Positions 24,159 to 33,094 of a stretch of 64,000 nt of DNA are shown one piece after another. Position numbers and translations under genes: made by a program. The stretch comes from Caldicellulosiruptor saccharolyticus DSM 8903 (lineage in GTDB: Bacteria; Bacillota; Thermoanaerobacteria; Caldicellulosiruptorales; Caldicellulosiruptoraceae), in NCBI RefSeq assembly GCF_000016545.1, contig NC_009437.1:218501-282500 (forward strand), in the 5' to 3' direction. The notes under the pieces were generated by a model. The model was not told where the DNA came from. It ran no database searches and was given only the letters and a program-made list of their open reading frames with translations. Position 1 is the first letter of the stretch. Each line of letters opens with the position of its first letter.

Positions 24159-25646
24159 TTATTTCTGTTCTAAAATTCCCATCGCACTTTTTAAGATTCT
24201 ATCATAATCCATTTCTTTCTTAGAAAACTCATGCACTTTTTTACCCTCTCTCAAAACCAAAATTCTATCGCACATGCCAATTAGCTCTGAAAATTCAGAT
24301 GATATGAAGATAATCGCACAGCCAATTCGCACAAGTTCGTTTATGATGTTATATACCTCAACCTTCGATGCCAAATCCAAGCCCTTTGTTGGCTCATCCA
24401 GAATAAACACTATCGACTGAGAAAATAGCCACTTTGCAATCAAGACCTTTTGCTGATTGCCTCCAGATAGAGTTGCTATCTTTTGTGAAATTTCCTTTGG
24501 TTTTATCCCAAGCCGCTTTATAAAAAAATTTGCAATCTTTTCTTGACGTGATGAGTCAATGAAAAATCCATTTACAATATTCCAAATATTAGATGAGATG
24601 ATGTTATCTGCAATGTTCAAAGTCTTAAAAAGCCCTGTACCAATTCTATCTTCGCTCATAAATGCAATGCCGTTTTTGATTGCATCAGATGGACTTGAAA
24701 GCTTCAAAAGATTTCCTTTGATATAAATCTCACCTGAGTCTACCTTTTCGGCACCAAAAAGCGCTTTGACCAAAAAGCTTCTTCCAGAACCAACAAGCCC
24801 TGCTATTCCATACACCTCGCCGCTTCTTACATCAAACGATATGTCCTCTATTATTCCAGACTTTGTTAAATTTTTAACGCTAAAAATAACCGGGCCTTTT
24901 TCTACCTTTAGCTTTGGATATGTTTTGTTTATGCTTCCAAAGATGAGAGAAATTACTCTGTTTAAATTAAAGCTTGTTACCTTATCTGATGCTACAATCT
25001 CACCATCGCGCAGGATTGTTATTCTATCAGCAATGGAGAGTGCTTCCTCTACCATGTTTGTGACAAATATTATGATAATTCCTTTTTGCTTTAGCTCCTT
25101 TATGATTCTAAAAAGGTTTTCTATTTCATACGAAGTAAGGCCGGCTGTTGGCTCATCAAATATAATAGCCTTTGCATCTTGCACAAGTGCGCGGCAGATT
25201 TCTATCACCTGAAGCTGAGATGTACCAAGATTTTTGCAACTTGCTTCTGGGTTTATGTTTACCCCCATTTTGCTTAAGATTTCGGAAGAGAGCTTTATCA
25301 TCTTTTTTGTGCTAATAAAACCAAGGCTATTTTTTGGTTTGTTTTCAATAAAGATATTTTCTGCAACAGAAAGGTGCGGGAAGTACAAAAGCTCCTGATG
25401 AACAGTGAAAATCCCAAGCGACTTTGCCAAAAGGGGATTGAGGTGTGAAAAAACCTTGCCGTTTACTATAACTTTTCCTTCAGAGGGCTGGTATGTTCCG
25501 TTGATAACCTTTGTTAGAGTAGTTTTGCCAGAACCGTTTTTACCTAATATTACATGCACTTCGCCCTCGAAAAACTCAAGATTGACTCTCTTTAAGGCAT
25601 AAAAGTCTTCAAACTTCTTTGACACATTTTCTAAAACTATTGACAT
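24159..25646 (-). CDS. Sugar ABC transporter ATPase, RbsA/MglA type, without its own permease here
   Basis: This 495-residue duplicated ABC ATPase has an N-half with Walker A GKNGSGKTT and Walker B AIIFDEPTAG. The C-half has the degenerate GLVGSGRSF and a good LSGGNQQKVLIAKW with FILDEPTKG. Such tandem ATPases energise ribose/galactose-type uptake. ATG 25646 is preferred, where MSIVLENVSKKF starts the domain; longer frames run into the DeoR gene. No permease or binding protein accompanies it on this strand, so it may share the permease encoded at 28252 or belong to a broken system. It is co-transcribed with the DeoR gene just upstream. Confidence 0.82.
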   Translation of the reverse strand: MSIVLENVSKKFEDFYALKRVNLEFFEGEVHVILGKNGSGKTTLTKVINGTYQPSEGKVIVNGKVFSHLNPLLAKSLGIFTVHQELLYFPHLSVAENIFIENKPKNSLGFISTKKMIKLSSEILSKMGVNINPEASCKNLGTSQLQVIEICRALVQDAKAIIFDEPTAGLTSYEIENLFRIIKELKQKGIIIIFVTNMVEEALSIADRITILRDGEIVASDKVTSFNLNRVISLIFGSINKTYPKLKVEKGPVIFSVKNLTKSGIIEDISFDVRSGEVYGIAGLVGSGRSFLVKALFGAEKVDSGEIYIKGNLLKLSSPSDAIKNGIAFMSEDRIGTGLFKTLNIADNIISSNIWNIVNGFFIDSSRQEKIANFFIKRLGIKPKEISQKIATLSGGNQQKVLIAKWLFSQSIVFILDEPTKGLDLASKVEVYNIINELVRIGCAIIFISSEFSELIGMCDRILVLREGKKVHEFSKKEMDYDRILKSAMGILEQK

Positions 25647-25653
25647 AACAGTT

Positions 25654-26433
25654 TCAAACCTCTCTTTCAAGGTCAGAAAAGTCAAAACTGCAAAAAATTT
25701 GTGTTCCATTTTCAAAGAAGAAGGATTTATATTCATCAGGCACATTTGTGTCGCTTATTACCTTTTTGATTTCATCAACCTTTGCAATCTGGAAAAGTGA
25801 AATTTTATCAAACTTGGAGGAGTCAGCAACAATGATTGTTTCTTTTGAAATAGATTTAAAATATTTATAAGCATTTGCAAACTCAACATTGTTGACAGTA
25901 AAACCGCGCTCTAAAGACACTCCATCAACCTCGATGAACGCCTTGTCTACAAATATGTCCATGTTAGGATTTACAAGCATTGGCCCTGCTAACATAAATG
26001 TATTTCCAATAAGGTAACCACCTGTTACAATTGTTTGGATTGAAAGTTTTCCACACTCTAACGCCAGCAGAAGGTCGTTTGTCAAAACTATTATGTTCTT
26101 TTTATCTTTTATATACTTTGGTACAAGGCGACATATGTTACCACCTGTTAAGATTATTGCCTGATTGTCTTCAATCATGTATGAACAGACCTTTGCAATT
26201 GCTTCTTTTTCTGAGTTTTCTTCTATAATTGGTGATAGGAGCTTTGTTGCCTCTTCTTTCAAGATTGCACCGCCATAGGTTTTTATCAGAAAACCTTCAC
26301 TCTCAAGCTTGTCTAAATCCCGCCTTATTGTTACCTCAGAAACATTCAAAAGCTCAGCAAGTGTTGCAACATCAACATGCTTTTTTTGCAGCAGGATCTC
26401 TTTTATTTTCTTTAACCTCTCAGCAACAAGCAT
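25654..26433 (-). CDS. DeoR-family transcriptional regulator
   Basis: This 259-residue protein has an N-terminal HTH (ATLAELLNVSEVTIRRDLDKLESEGFLIKTYGGAIL), the DeoR signature. The C-terminal sensor domain resembles sugar-phosphate isomerases (VDGVSLERGFTVNNVEFANA, IVADSSKFDK). DeoR proteins repress sugar catabolic genes and respond to phosphorylated sugars. It is divergent from a complete sugar ABC operon and precedes another ABC ATPase, so it likely regulates both. Confidence 0.88.
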   Translation of the reverse strand: MLVAERLKKIKEILLQKKHVDVATLAELLNVSEVTIRRDLDKLESEGFLIKTYGGAILKEEATKLLSPIIEENSEKEAIAKVCSYMIEDNQAIILTGGNICRLVPKYIKDKKNIIVLTNDLLLALECGKLSIQTIVTGGYLIGNTFMLAGPMLVNPNMDIFVDKAFIEVDGVSLERGFTVNNVEFANAYKYFKSISKETIIVADSSKFDKISLFQIAKVDEIKKVISDTNVPDEYKSFFFENGTQIFCSFDFSDLEREV

Positions 26434-26723
26434 TTAATATTCACCACTTTTACGATTGTATCATTTTTGGCTTTGAAAAAAGTTGTACACATACAACTTT
26501 TATATATCCTTCTTTCCATCAGTGTATTATATTCTATCAAGTCTGTCAACATGGTGAACACTTTTGATAACAACGTTCAAAAAAATAAAAAATTTTTGAT
26601 TAAAAAAGAAGGATTTTTGATTTGAATGTAGAATATATATAATTACAAGACACAAAATTAAATCAACCATGCACCTGATTAACCAAAAGTTTGTAATGCT
26701 AAAACAAAGCGGGGTGAAATAGC
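26434..26723. promoter_or_regulatory. Divergent control region of the sugar ABC locus
   Basis: On the plus strand TATAAT lies at 26638-26643 with TTGATT about 15 bases upstream. On the minus strand a TATAAT (26526-26531, reversed) faces the DeoR gene. Between them TTTTGATAACAACGTTCAAAA near 26560 is an imperfect inverted repeat and a plausible DeoR operator. No gene fits here. Confidence 0.4.
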
Positions 26724-28223
26724 GTGAAGGATTCTGCATCTGTTGAACTACTGAGACTAAATGATATAACAAAGACGTTTCCTGGCACTGTGGCGCTGTC
26801 TGATGTGTCATTCTCAGTAAACAAGGCAGAGATTCATGCGGTAGTTGGCGAAAACGGTGCTGGAAAGTCTACTTTGATGAACATCATTTCAGGAAGCCTT
26901 CTTCCAGACAAAGGTGAGATATACCTTGAGGGCAAAAAGGTCAGTATAAGGTCTCCAAGAGATGCACAAAATCTTGGTATCAGCATTGTTCATCAGGAAC
27001 TTGCACTTTGCCCGCACCTCACTGTTGCTGAGAATATCTACATAGGAAGGCTTCCTCAAAAGTCTGGCAAGGTTGTTGATTACAGAAAACTCAATAAAAT
27101 GTCTGAAGAGATTTTGGCGCTTTTTGATGAGGTAAATATAAATCCCACTGATAAAGTAGCAGATTTGAATGTTGCCCAGCAGCAGATAGTTGAAATTGCA
27201 AAGGCGATTACATTTAACTGTAAACTTTTGATCTTAGATGAACCAACATCGGCTCTGTCTGAGGCTGATGCAGAAGTTTTGTTTAAGATAATAAGAGATT
27301 TAAAATCTAAGGGTATTAGCATTCTTTACATCTCTCACAGGCTGCGTGAGATATTCGAGCTTGCAGACAGAATCACTGTCCTTCGGGATGGAAGATACAT
27401 TACAACGCTAAATACAGCTGAGACAAATCCCGACCAGGTTGTAAGCCTGATGGTTGGGAGAGAAATCAGAGAGATGTACCCACCAAAGAGTAGTAAAATT
27501 GGCAGAGAAGTTTTTAGGGTAGAGAATATTAGTTCTGATAAGGTCCAGAATGTATCATTTGCCCTGCACGAAGGTGAAATTTTGGGTTTTGCAGGGCTTG
27601 TAGGAAGTGGAAGAACTGAGCTTGCTCAGACAATCTGCGGAATTTTACCGCGCCGCAGTGGAGAAATTTATCTTGAGGGGAAAAAGATTGAGATAAACTC
27701 ATTCGAAGATGCTATTCAGCATAAAATCGGATATGTTACAGAAGATAGAAAACAGTATGGTCTTTTTCTAAAGCTTCCTGTGGCCTACAATGTTTCGGCT
27801 ATTTATCTTAAGTATGACTACAACGGACTTTTGATTGACAGACATATGGAGATAGGGCTTGTGCAGGAGTTTGTAAAAAAGCTCAATGTAAAGACTTCTT
27901 CATATCTTCAGCTTGTTATGAGTCTTTCTGGTGGGAATCAGCAAAAGGTGATGATAGCAAAATGGCTTGCTATAAAACCGAGGATTTTGATTTTGGATGA
28001 GCCGACGCGTGGAATAGACGTTGGTGCAAAGGCAGAGATACATAACTTGCTCAGGGAACTTGCCAGCAGTGGCATAGGAATTATTCTAATTTCGTCTGAG
28101 ATGCCAGAAATCATTGGAATGTGTGATAGAGTGCTTGTCATGAGAGAAGGAAGGATTGCTGGCGAGCTTTCTGGTGACAAAATCACTGAAGAGAACATCA
28201 TGCAGCTTGCTGCACACAAATAA
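26724..28223 (+). CDS. Sugar ABC transporter ATPase, RbsA/MglA type
   Basis: This 499-residue duplicated ABC ATPase has Walker A VGENGAGKSTLMNII near residue 38, LLILDEPTSALSEAD, and the C-half features GLVGSGRTELAQ, SLSGGNQQKVMIAKW and LILDEPTRGIDVGAK. It powers uptake of a monosaccharide with the permease and binding protein encoded next. The GTG at 26724 has GGGGTGAA upstream. It is clearly related to but distinct from the minus-strand ATPase, so the locus has two ATPases for one visible permease and binding protein. Confidence 0.88.
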   Translation: MKDSASVELLRLNDITKTFPGTVALSDVSFSVNKAEIHAVVGENGAGKSTLMNIISGSLLPDKGEIYLEGKKVSIRSPRDAQNLGISIVHQELALCPHLTVAENIYIGRLPQKSGKVVDYRKLNKMSEEILALFDEVNINPTDKVADLNVAQQQIVEIAKAITFNCKLLILDEPTSALSEADAEVLFKIIRDLKSKGISILYISHRLREIFELADRITVLRDGRYITTLNTAETNPDQVVSLMVGREIREMYPPKSSKIGREVFRVENISSDKVQNVSFALHEGEILGFAGLVGSGRTELAQTICGILPRRSGEIYLEGKKIEINSFEDAIQHKIGYVTEDRKQYGLFLKLPVAYNVSAIYLKYDYNGLLIDRHMEIGLVQEFVKKLNVKTSSYLQLVMSLSGGNQQKVMIAKWLAIKPRILILDEPTRGIDVGAKAEIHNLLRELASSGIGIILISSEMPEIIGMCDRVLVMREGRIAGELSGDKITEENIMQLAAHK

Positions 28224-28251
28224 TTCTGGGCAAAAGGAGGCAAGAATTGAG

Positions 28252-29238
28252 ATGTCAGTACAATCTTCAAATCAAGCAGCAAGTAAGAGCTTTTTCAAAA
28301 AGTTAATGGGGTTTAGAGAAATAACTTTGATTTTTATCATAATTGTAATAAGCGCCATTATATCAATATTGAGCCCAAACTTCTTGACTGCAGAAAATCT
28401 TATAACCACAGCTTTGGGTCTTGCAGCAGATGGAATTCTTGCAATAGGTATGACCATTGTGCTTGTCTCAGGTGGCGTAGATCTTTCTGTTGGTTCTGTT
28501 CTGGGGCTTTCGGCTGTCATAGCAGGTGGGCTTTATTTAAGCTTTGGTGTTAATATCTGGATTGGGTCATTAATAGCACTTATTGTTTGTGCTTTGATTG
28601 GACTTTTCAATGGTTATTTCATCGCGAGAGTTGGTATTCCACCTTTGATTGTTACATTGGCTATGATGGGAATAGCTCGCGGTGCTGCTTATGTTTTGAC
28701 CCAAGGCTCGCCACTTGCACTCTATGGCAACCTCAAAGGTTTTGATTTTCTGGGACAAGGAAAGATTTTAGGGATTCCATTTTTCATTGTATTCTTTATA
28801 TTCCTCATAATCCTGTTTGACTTTTTGATGAGAAAGTCAGCTCCATTTAGGCTTGTGTACTATGTAGGTAGCAACGAAAATGCAGCAAAATTATCTGGTA
28901 TAAATGTTCCAAATGTAAAGATCTCTGTATATGTTTTGATGTCAGTCTTGGCAGGAATTGCTGGGATATTTACTCTCTCAAGGTTTTCAGTTGCCGCACC
29001 AACGGCAGGGAATGGCTCAGAACTGAATGCAATCTCTGCATGTGTCATTGGTGGAGCGTCTTTGGCAGGTGGCGAAGGTACTGTCCTTGGTGCAATTCTT
29101 GGCACAATCCTTGTTGGAATTATCAACAATGCGCTTGTTCTTTTGAACGTCTCTGTATACTGGCAGAATTTAGTAAGTGGTCTAATTTTGATTGCGGCTG
29201 TTACAATTGACTATCTCACACATCAGAAAAAGTCTTAA
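28252..29238 (+). CDS. Sugar ABC transporter permease, RbsC type
   Basis: This 328-residue membrane protein has the BPD_transp_2 pattern: GMTIVLVSGGVDLSVGSVLGLSAVIAGG in the early part, ARVGIPPLIVTLAMMGIARG, and SRFSVAAPTAGNGSELNAISACVIGGASLAGGEGTVLGAILG near the end. It forms the membrane channel for the upstream ATPase. ATG 28252 is preferred, following AAAAGGAGG; an upstream frame overlapping the ATPase gene lacks conserved residues. Confidence 0.88.
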   Translation: MSVQSSNQAASKSFFKKLMGFREITLIFIIIVISAIISILSPNFLTAENLITTALGLAADGILAIGMTIVLVSGGVDLSVGSVLGLSAVIAGGLYLSFGVNIWIGSLIALIVCALIGLFNGYFIARVGIPPLIVTLAMMGIARGAAYVLTQGSPLALYGNLKGFDFLGQGKILGIPFFIVFFIFLIILFDFLMRKSAPFRLVYYVGSNENAAKLSGINVPNVKISVYVLMSVLAGIAGIFTLSRFSVAAPTAGNGSELNAISACVIGGASLAGGEGTVLGAILGTILVGIINNALVLLNVSVYWQNLVSGLILIAAVTIDYLTHQKKS

Positions 29239-29352
29239 AAGGATTCAAGGTTAAAGTGTGGTTTTAACTCCTGTTGCCTGCGTTGGGAAAAGCTTTGGGG
29301 CATCAGGGGTTAAAATAAATAAAAACAAAATTGGAGGAGGGTTTGATAGGCT

Positions 29353-30390
29353 ATGAAGAAGAACTTTTATAAGTACCTTTCAATTTTTCTTGCGATTGCA
29401 CTCATTGTGTCTTTGGCTTATGCGCTTGTTCCAAATTCAAAGGATGTCACACAGGCAAGTAGTGGCAATCCAAAACTAAAAGGAAGTCCAAAAGAAGAGT
29501 ATTACATGGTGACCTTTGCTTCTGGTATAGAGTACTGGAAGGGTTGCTTTAAAGGAATGAAGGCGGCAGCAGACCTGTACGGTGTAAAAGCAATCTACAC
29601 AGGTGCACCGCAGTTTGATGTAAACCAACAGGTTACTGTTCTTCGCCAGGTTATTGCTAAAAAACCTGCAGGTATTTTAGTTACATGTGCAAACCCTGAT
29701 GCATTAAAAGCTCCAATTGATGAGGCGATCAAAAAAGGAATTCCTGTAATAACATTTGACGCAGACTCTCCAAAGTCCCTTAGATATTCTGTTTTGGAGA
29801 CAGGAAACTATAACGCAGGTGCAATGGCTGCAAGATACTTAGGAAAGCTTTTAGGCGGAAAAGGTGAAGTGGGTATTTCAACAGTTGCTGCACAGCTCAA
29901 CCATGAGCAGAGAAAACAAGGGTTTATTGATACTCTCAAGAAAGAATTTCCTGGTATCAAAGTTGTTTCAATTGTCAACGACGAAAATGACTCAACAAAG
30001 GCAGCAAGAGGGGTAGCAGCCATGCTCCAAGCTCATCCAAACATCAAAGGAATATTCTGCACAGATGCTCCCGGTGGAGTTGGTGTTGCAACAGCTATCA
30101 AAGAGGCTAACAAGGTTGGTAAGATTAAGATAGTAAGCTTTGACACAGATAAAGGGACGCTTGATTTAATTAAACAGGGAGTTATTGATGCATCGATTGC
30201 ACAGGGTACGTGGAACATGGGCTTCTGGGGCATGACATTCCTGTTCTACTTAAAACATGGTATTGTCAACCCAGTTGATAATTGGAAGAAATTTGGTATA
30301 AATCCACTTCCGCCATACGTCGATACAGGTACAATGGTTGTAACAAAACAAAACGTGGATGCATTCTATAAGGTTAATGTGATAAAGTAA
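29353..30390 (+). CDS. Sugar-binding protein of the ABC transporter, RbsB-like
   Basis: This 345-residue periplasmic-binding-protein type I fold has an N-terminal signal (FLAIALIVSLAYALVP). Ligand-domain motifs follow: KKPAGILVTCANPDALKAPIDEAIKKGIPVITFDADSP near residue 115, GIFCTDAPGGVGVATAIKEA and KIVSFDTDKGTLDLIKQGVIDASIAQ. Motifs indicate a pentose or hexose ligand; which one is not clear. No Cys is present after the signal, so the lipobox usual in Gram-positive binding proteins is missing; the protein may be held by an uncleaved signal helix. The preceding 114 bases hold a small gap with the SD GGAGGAGGG. Confidence 0.85.
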   Translation: MKKNFYKYLSIFLAIALIVSLAYALVPNSKDVTQASSGNPKLKGSPKEEYYMVTFASGIEYWKGCFKGMKAAADLYGVKAIYTGAPQFDVNQQVTVLRQVIAKKPAGILVTCANPDALKAPIDEAIKKGIPVITFDADSPKSLRYSVLETGNYNAGAMAARYLGKLLGGKGEVGISTVAAQLNHEQRKQGFIDTLKKEFPGIKVVSIVNDENDSTKAARGVAAMLQAHPNIKGIFCTDAPGGVGVATAIKEANKVGKIKIVSFDTDKGTLDLIKQGVIDASIAQGTWNMGFWGMTFLFYLKHGIVNPVDNWKKFGINPLPPYVDTGTMVVTKQNVDAFYKVNVIK

Positions 30391-30427
30391 GACAAATTTG
30401 TAAGAGTAGTGTCAAGTGCTTGTTCTG

Positions 30428-30468
30428 GGGAGGCTGTCTTTAAGCTAAAAAACAGCCTCCCTTATTTT
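30428..30468 (+). terminator. Terminator after the sugar ABC operon
   Basis: GGGAGGCTGT (30428-30437) pairs with ACAGCCTCCC (30452-30461), followed by TTATTTT. Confidence 0.85.
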
Positions 30469-30589
30469 CATGTGCTATCATATTTGTCTTACCAGAAAAT
30501 ATGGTTATTGCCTTGCTTTTTTTAGTGTATTTAGTTTTAAGATAGTTTATGGTATAATTATTACAAAACACTTCATGTGGGAGAATTTA

Positions 30590-31573
30590 ATGTGTAGTAA
30601 TTTACCTCACAATGTAAATGATCTTGAATACAAATATATATTTTCCAACAAAAGCCTATTTTTAAGACTCTTGAAGAGGATTGACAGAATAAACATATTC
30701 AATAAATTAACAGAAGAAGACCTTGAACTTGTGGACAAGAACTATGTATTGCCAGATTTTTCTGAACAGGAAAGTGATCTTTTGTACAAGGCAAGATTGC
30801 AAGAAGAAGAGCTCTTTTTCTATATTTTGTTTGAACACCAATCCACAGTTGATTATAATATGGCTATGAGGTTGTTATTTTATATAACCGACATTTGGAG
30901 AGATTGGCTCAAGCAGTTTGATAAAAATCAATTTAAAAATAAAAGTTTTAAATTTCCACCAGTTGTGCCAATAGTTTTATACGATGGTGATAATCCTTGG
31001 ACAGCAAGTGTAAATTTGAAAGAGAGAATAATGAATTTTGAGGTATTTGGAAAATATATTGTTGATTTTGAGTATATACTAATTGATTTGAATGATCCTG
31101 ATGAAATGATATTTAAGTATAAAGATATTTTGAGCTTAATATTGAAATTAAACAAGGTAAAAACAGAGAAGGAGTTAGAAAGATTATTTTTAGATTTATA
31201 TGAATATCTACAAGGTGCAAAAGAGAAAGAGATTAATACACTAAAGATATGTTTGCCAGTTGTATTGAAGGAATTAGGTGAAGATAAGGTACAAGAAGCA
31301 AAAGATATGTTGGAATGTATAGATGTAGGAGGTGAAGGCATAATGCCACTTTTTCAAAATTTAAGAAAAATAAGAGAAGAGTGGTATCACGAAGGAATTC
31401 AAAAAGGAATTCAGGATGGACTGCAACAAGGACTGCAACAAGGGCTGCAGAAAAAGGAGCTTGAGATAGCAGAAAGGATGATAGTAAAAGGATATTCAGA
31501 TGAGGAAATTCATGAGATAACAGGGCTTGATATTGAAAAGATAAAGGAGCTGCGCGCAAAGCATAATAATTAA
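30590..31573 (+). CDS. Rpn-family nuclease (PD-(D/E)XK) with an internal start
   Basis: This 327-residue protein has the Rpn/transposase-31 pattern: DLEYKYIFSNKSLFLRLL, LQEEELFFYILFEHQSTVDYNMAMRLLFYITDIW and FPPVVPIVLYDGDNPWTASVNL. The EhQS and D/E positions fit the nuclease core. The C-terminal tail holds the repeated GIQKGIQDGLQQGLQQGLQ and an HTH-like helix (SDEEIHEITGLDIEKI). ATG 30590 follows GGGAG; TATAAT lies at 30552. Inside, AGGAGGTGA at 31327 stands 7 bases before an in-frame ATG at 31343, so a separate 76-residue C-terminal product is likely. Rpn proteins are DNA nucleases tied to recombination and phage defence. Confidence 0.8.
   Translation: MCSNLPHNVNDLEYKYIFSNKSLFLRLLKRIDRINIFNKLTEEDLELVDKNYVLPDFSEQESDLLYKARLQEEELFFYILFEHQSTVDYNMAMRLLFYITDIWRDWLKQFDKNQFKNKSFKFPPVVPIVLYDGDNPWTASVNLKERIMNFEVFGKYIVDFEYILIDLNDPDEMIFKYKDILSLILKLNKVKTEKELERLFLDLYEYLQGAKEKEINTLKICLPVVLKELGEDKVQEAKDMLECIDVGGEGIMPLFQNLRKIREEWYHEGIQKGIQDGLQQGLQQGLQKKELEIAERMIVKGYSDEEIHEITGLDIEKIKELRAKHNN
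31343..31573 (+). CDS. Internal C-terminal product of the Rpn gene
   Basis: In-frame ATG at 31343 with AGGAGGTGA at 31327-31335, a better ribosome site than that of the full gene. The 76-residue product starts MPLFQNLRKIREEWYHEG and carries the Gln-Gly repeat and the terminal helix. In E. coli, Rpn genes were reported to encode such small C-terminal products that block the full-length nuclease. A second, stand-alone protein of the same size and layout lies at 36998. Confidence 0.55.
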   Translation: MPLFQNLRKIREEWYHEGIQKGIQDGLQQGLQQGLQKKELEIAERMIVKGYSDEEIHEITGLDIEKIKELRAKHNN

Positions 31574-31615
31574 ATGATTTTTTCGCTTTATCCAAAGAAA
31601 TTTTCTTTAAAAAAC

Positions 31616-31656
31616 AAAAGGGTTGGGCAGAAAAAACTGCCCAACCCTTTGTTTTT
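31616..31656. terminator. Bidirectional terminator between rpn and trmI
   Basis: AAAAGGGTTGGGCAG (31616-31630) and CTGCCCAACCCTTT (31637-31650) form a stem of 14 bp with a 6-base loop. A tracts on the left and T tracts on the right serve the convergent genes. Confidence 0.88.
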
Positions 31657-32422
31657 ACTCACCAATTTTCCTTCCAAAGATCATATAAGCAGTATGGCCT
31701 ATCATCCTGTCATCAGGCCTGAGCCTTTCTGGCACGGGTTTGTACTGGCGCATCATAATCTCCACAACTTCAGATACATAAAACTTATGTTCTTCTAAAG
31801 CTCTCAGGGTTTCAGCAACCTGATTTGTTGTAGGTACAAGTATTCCTAAGTGCCCTGCAGGCTTTAATGCTTTTCTGATTTCGGGTATAGCTTCTTCTGG
31901 CTCTCTTATGTCCAAGAAAAATGCATCCAAATCTTTTTCTTCTATTCCATCGAGGATTGATTTATTATGCATCACGACATTGTCAAATTTTGAAAAGCCC
32001 TTAATGTTCTTTTCTGCCAGTTTATAAAACTCCTCTCTTTGCTCGTAAGTATATACTTTTCCTTCATTTCCTACAGCCATTGAAAGATATAAAGTGAAAG
32101 CTCCAGAGCCGGTACCTGCTTCACCAACTCTTTTTCCAGGGTTTACATCAAGGCGCATGAGTATGTATGCCCCATCTTTCGGGTAGACAATCTGGGTATG
32201 GCGCTTTAGATAATGCATAACATAGTCAAATGTGTCACAAGGGAACACATAATACTCAACATCGTTTGCCACAAAACTGCCACCTGGTGGTATTTGCGCT
32301 AAAGAAGTAGAATCTATATGTCCTGTTGGCAAATTTACTCTCTTTGGAACAGTTATGTCAACTACTTTTTTAAAACCATCTGGGCCAATTATAACCCTTT
32401 TTGTTTCAAATCCCTGGTGCAA
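31655..32422 (-). CDS. trmI: tRNA (adenine-58-N1)-methyltransferase
   Basis: This 255-residue protein has a class I methyltransferase domain: RVGEAGTGSGAFTLYLSMAV near residue 98, the binding site for S-adenosylmethionine, followed by VYTYEQREEFYKLAEKNI and LDAFFLDIREPE. N-terminal residues (VDITVPKRVNLPTGHIDST and FPCDTFDYVMH) match the TrmI family. It would methylate A58 of tRNA, a modification important for heat stability. The TTG at 32422 has GGGGGC upstream. Members of this size occur in thermophilic Firmicutes. Confidence 0.88.
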   Translation of the reverse strand: MHQGFETKRVIIGPDGFKKVVDITVPKRVNLPTGHIDSTSLAQIPPGGSFVANDVEYYVFPCDTFDYVMHYLKRHTQIVYPKDGAYILMRLDVNPGKRVGEAGTGSGAFTLYLSMAVGNEGKVYTYEQREEFYKLAEKNIKGFSKFDNVVMHNKSILDGIEEKDLDAFFLDIREPEEAIPEIRKALKPAGHLGILVPTTNQVAETLRALEEHKFYVSEVVEIMMRQYKPVPERLRPDDRMIGHTAYMIFGRKIGE

Positions 32423-32550
32423 TTGTTAGCCCCCTTTTCACAACAGACTTTTTTTACAATTTTTAAAAATTTGCTTCGTCAACTGGTTGGATGATTGGAA
32501 AATGGTTATTTGCTTATATAAAAAAACAGGGGTCTCATGAATATTTAATA

Positions 32551-32922
32551 CTACATTTTTATAAAGTAATCAACTATATCCTCAAGCCCTACAAGCCCTA
32601 TTACTTTTCCATTGTCTAAAACAGGCACAGCTGAGATGTCATTTTCACGCAAAAGCTTTGCAACATGTTTTATATCATCGTTTTTATCAGCAGTAATTAC
32701 CACCTTTGTCATTGCAAGCTCAACAGGATATGTTTCAAAGTGCCCAGGCTGACTTAAGAACCTGTATATATCAGCTTTGACTATAATTCCTTTCAAAAAG
32801 TCATTTTCATCTACAACAACCGCAACGCTTTTCTTTCTTTTTTGCATTTGTTCTAAAGCATGCTTTACTGTATCTGCTGGAAAAAGCTTTATAAAATCTT
32901 GGTTAATAATGTTTGAGAGCAT
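32551..32922 (-). CDS. CBS-domain pair protein
   Basis: This 123-residue protein is made of two CBS repeats: QDFIKLFPADTVKHALEQMQKRKKSVAVVVDENDFLKGIIVKADIY and the second with VVITADKNDDIKHVAKLLRENDISAVPVLDNGKVIGLVGLEDI. CBS pairs bind adenosyl nucleotides and act as energy or osmotic sensors, usually on another domain; here they are alone. The ATG is preceded by GGAGGAG. The 128 bases between it and trmI hold no clear signal apart from an AT-rich stretch. Confidence 0.8.
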   Translation of the reverse strand: MLSNIINQDFIKLFPADTVKHALEQMQKRKKSVAVVVDENDFLKGIIVKADIYRFLSQPGHFETYPVELAMTKVVITADKNDDIKHVAKLLRENDISAVPVLDNGKVIGLVGLEDIVDYFIKM

Positions 32923-33026
32923 CTTATCTCCTCCAAAACAAATGTTATTCTTCTTAAAAAATTTTTCCTCTTGCTATTATTATATACCCAAAAGTTTTTT
33001 AAAACCCTAAAAATTTATTTAATGTA

Positions 33027-33075
33027 TTGACTGTTAGTCAATTTTGTTTATAATATAAATCATGACTATTAGTCA
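33027..33075 (+). promoter_or_regulatory. Promoter with two TetR-type operators
   Basis: TTGACTGTTAGTCAA (33027-33041) and TGACTATTAGTCA (33063-33075) are inverted repeats with the same arms and a 3-base centre. The first overlaps the -35 TTGACT, and TATAAT lies at 33049-33054 (16-base spacer). The second sits at the transcription start. A TetR-family repressor is the usual partner of MMPL transporter genes; none is encoded in this window. Confidence 0.65.
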
Positions 33076-33094
33076 AAATCGAAATGGAGATGAT

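Noticed and set aside
31405..31455. Short direct DNA repeats (CTGCAACAAGGA type)
   Set aside because: They encode the Gln-Gly repeat of the Rpn tail and are explained by protein structure; no CRISPR-like spacing is present.
33027..33075. Inverted repeats as ends of a mobile element
   Set aside because: The two copies are short, placed on a promoter, and enclose no transposase; they look like operators.
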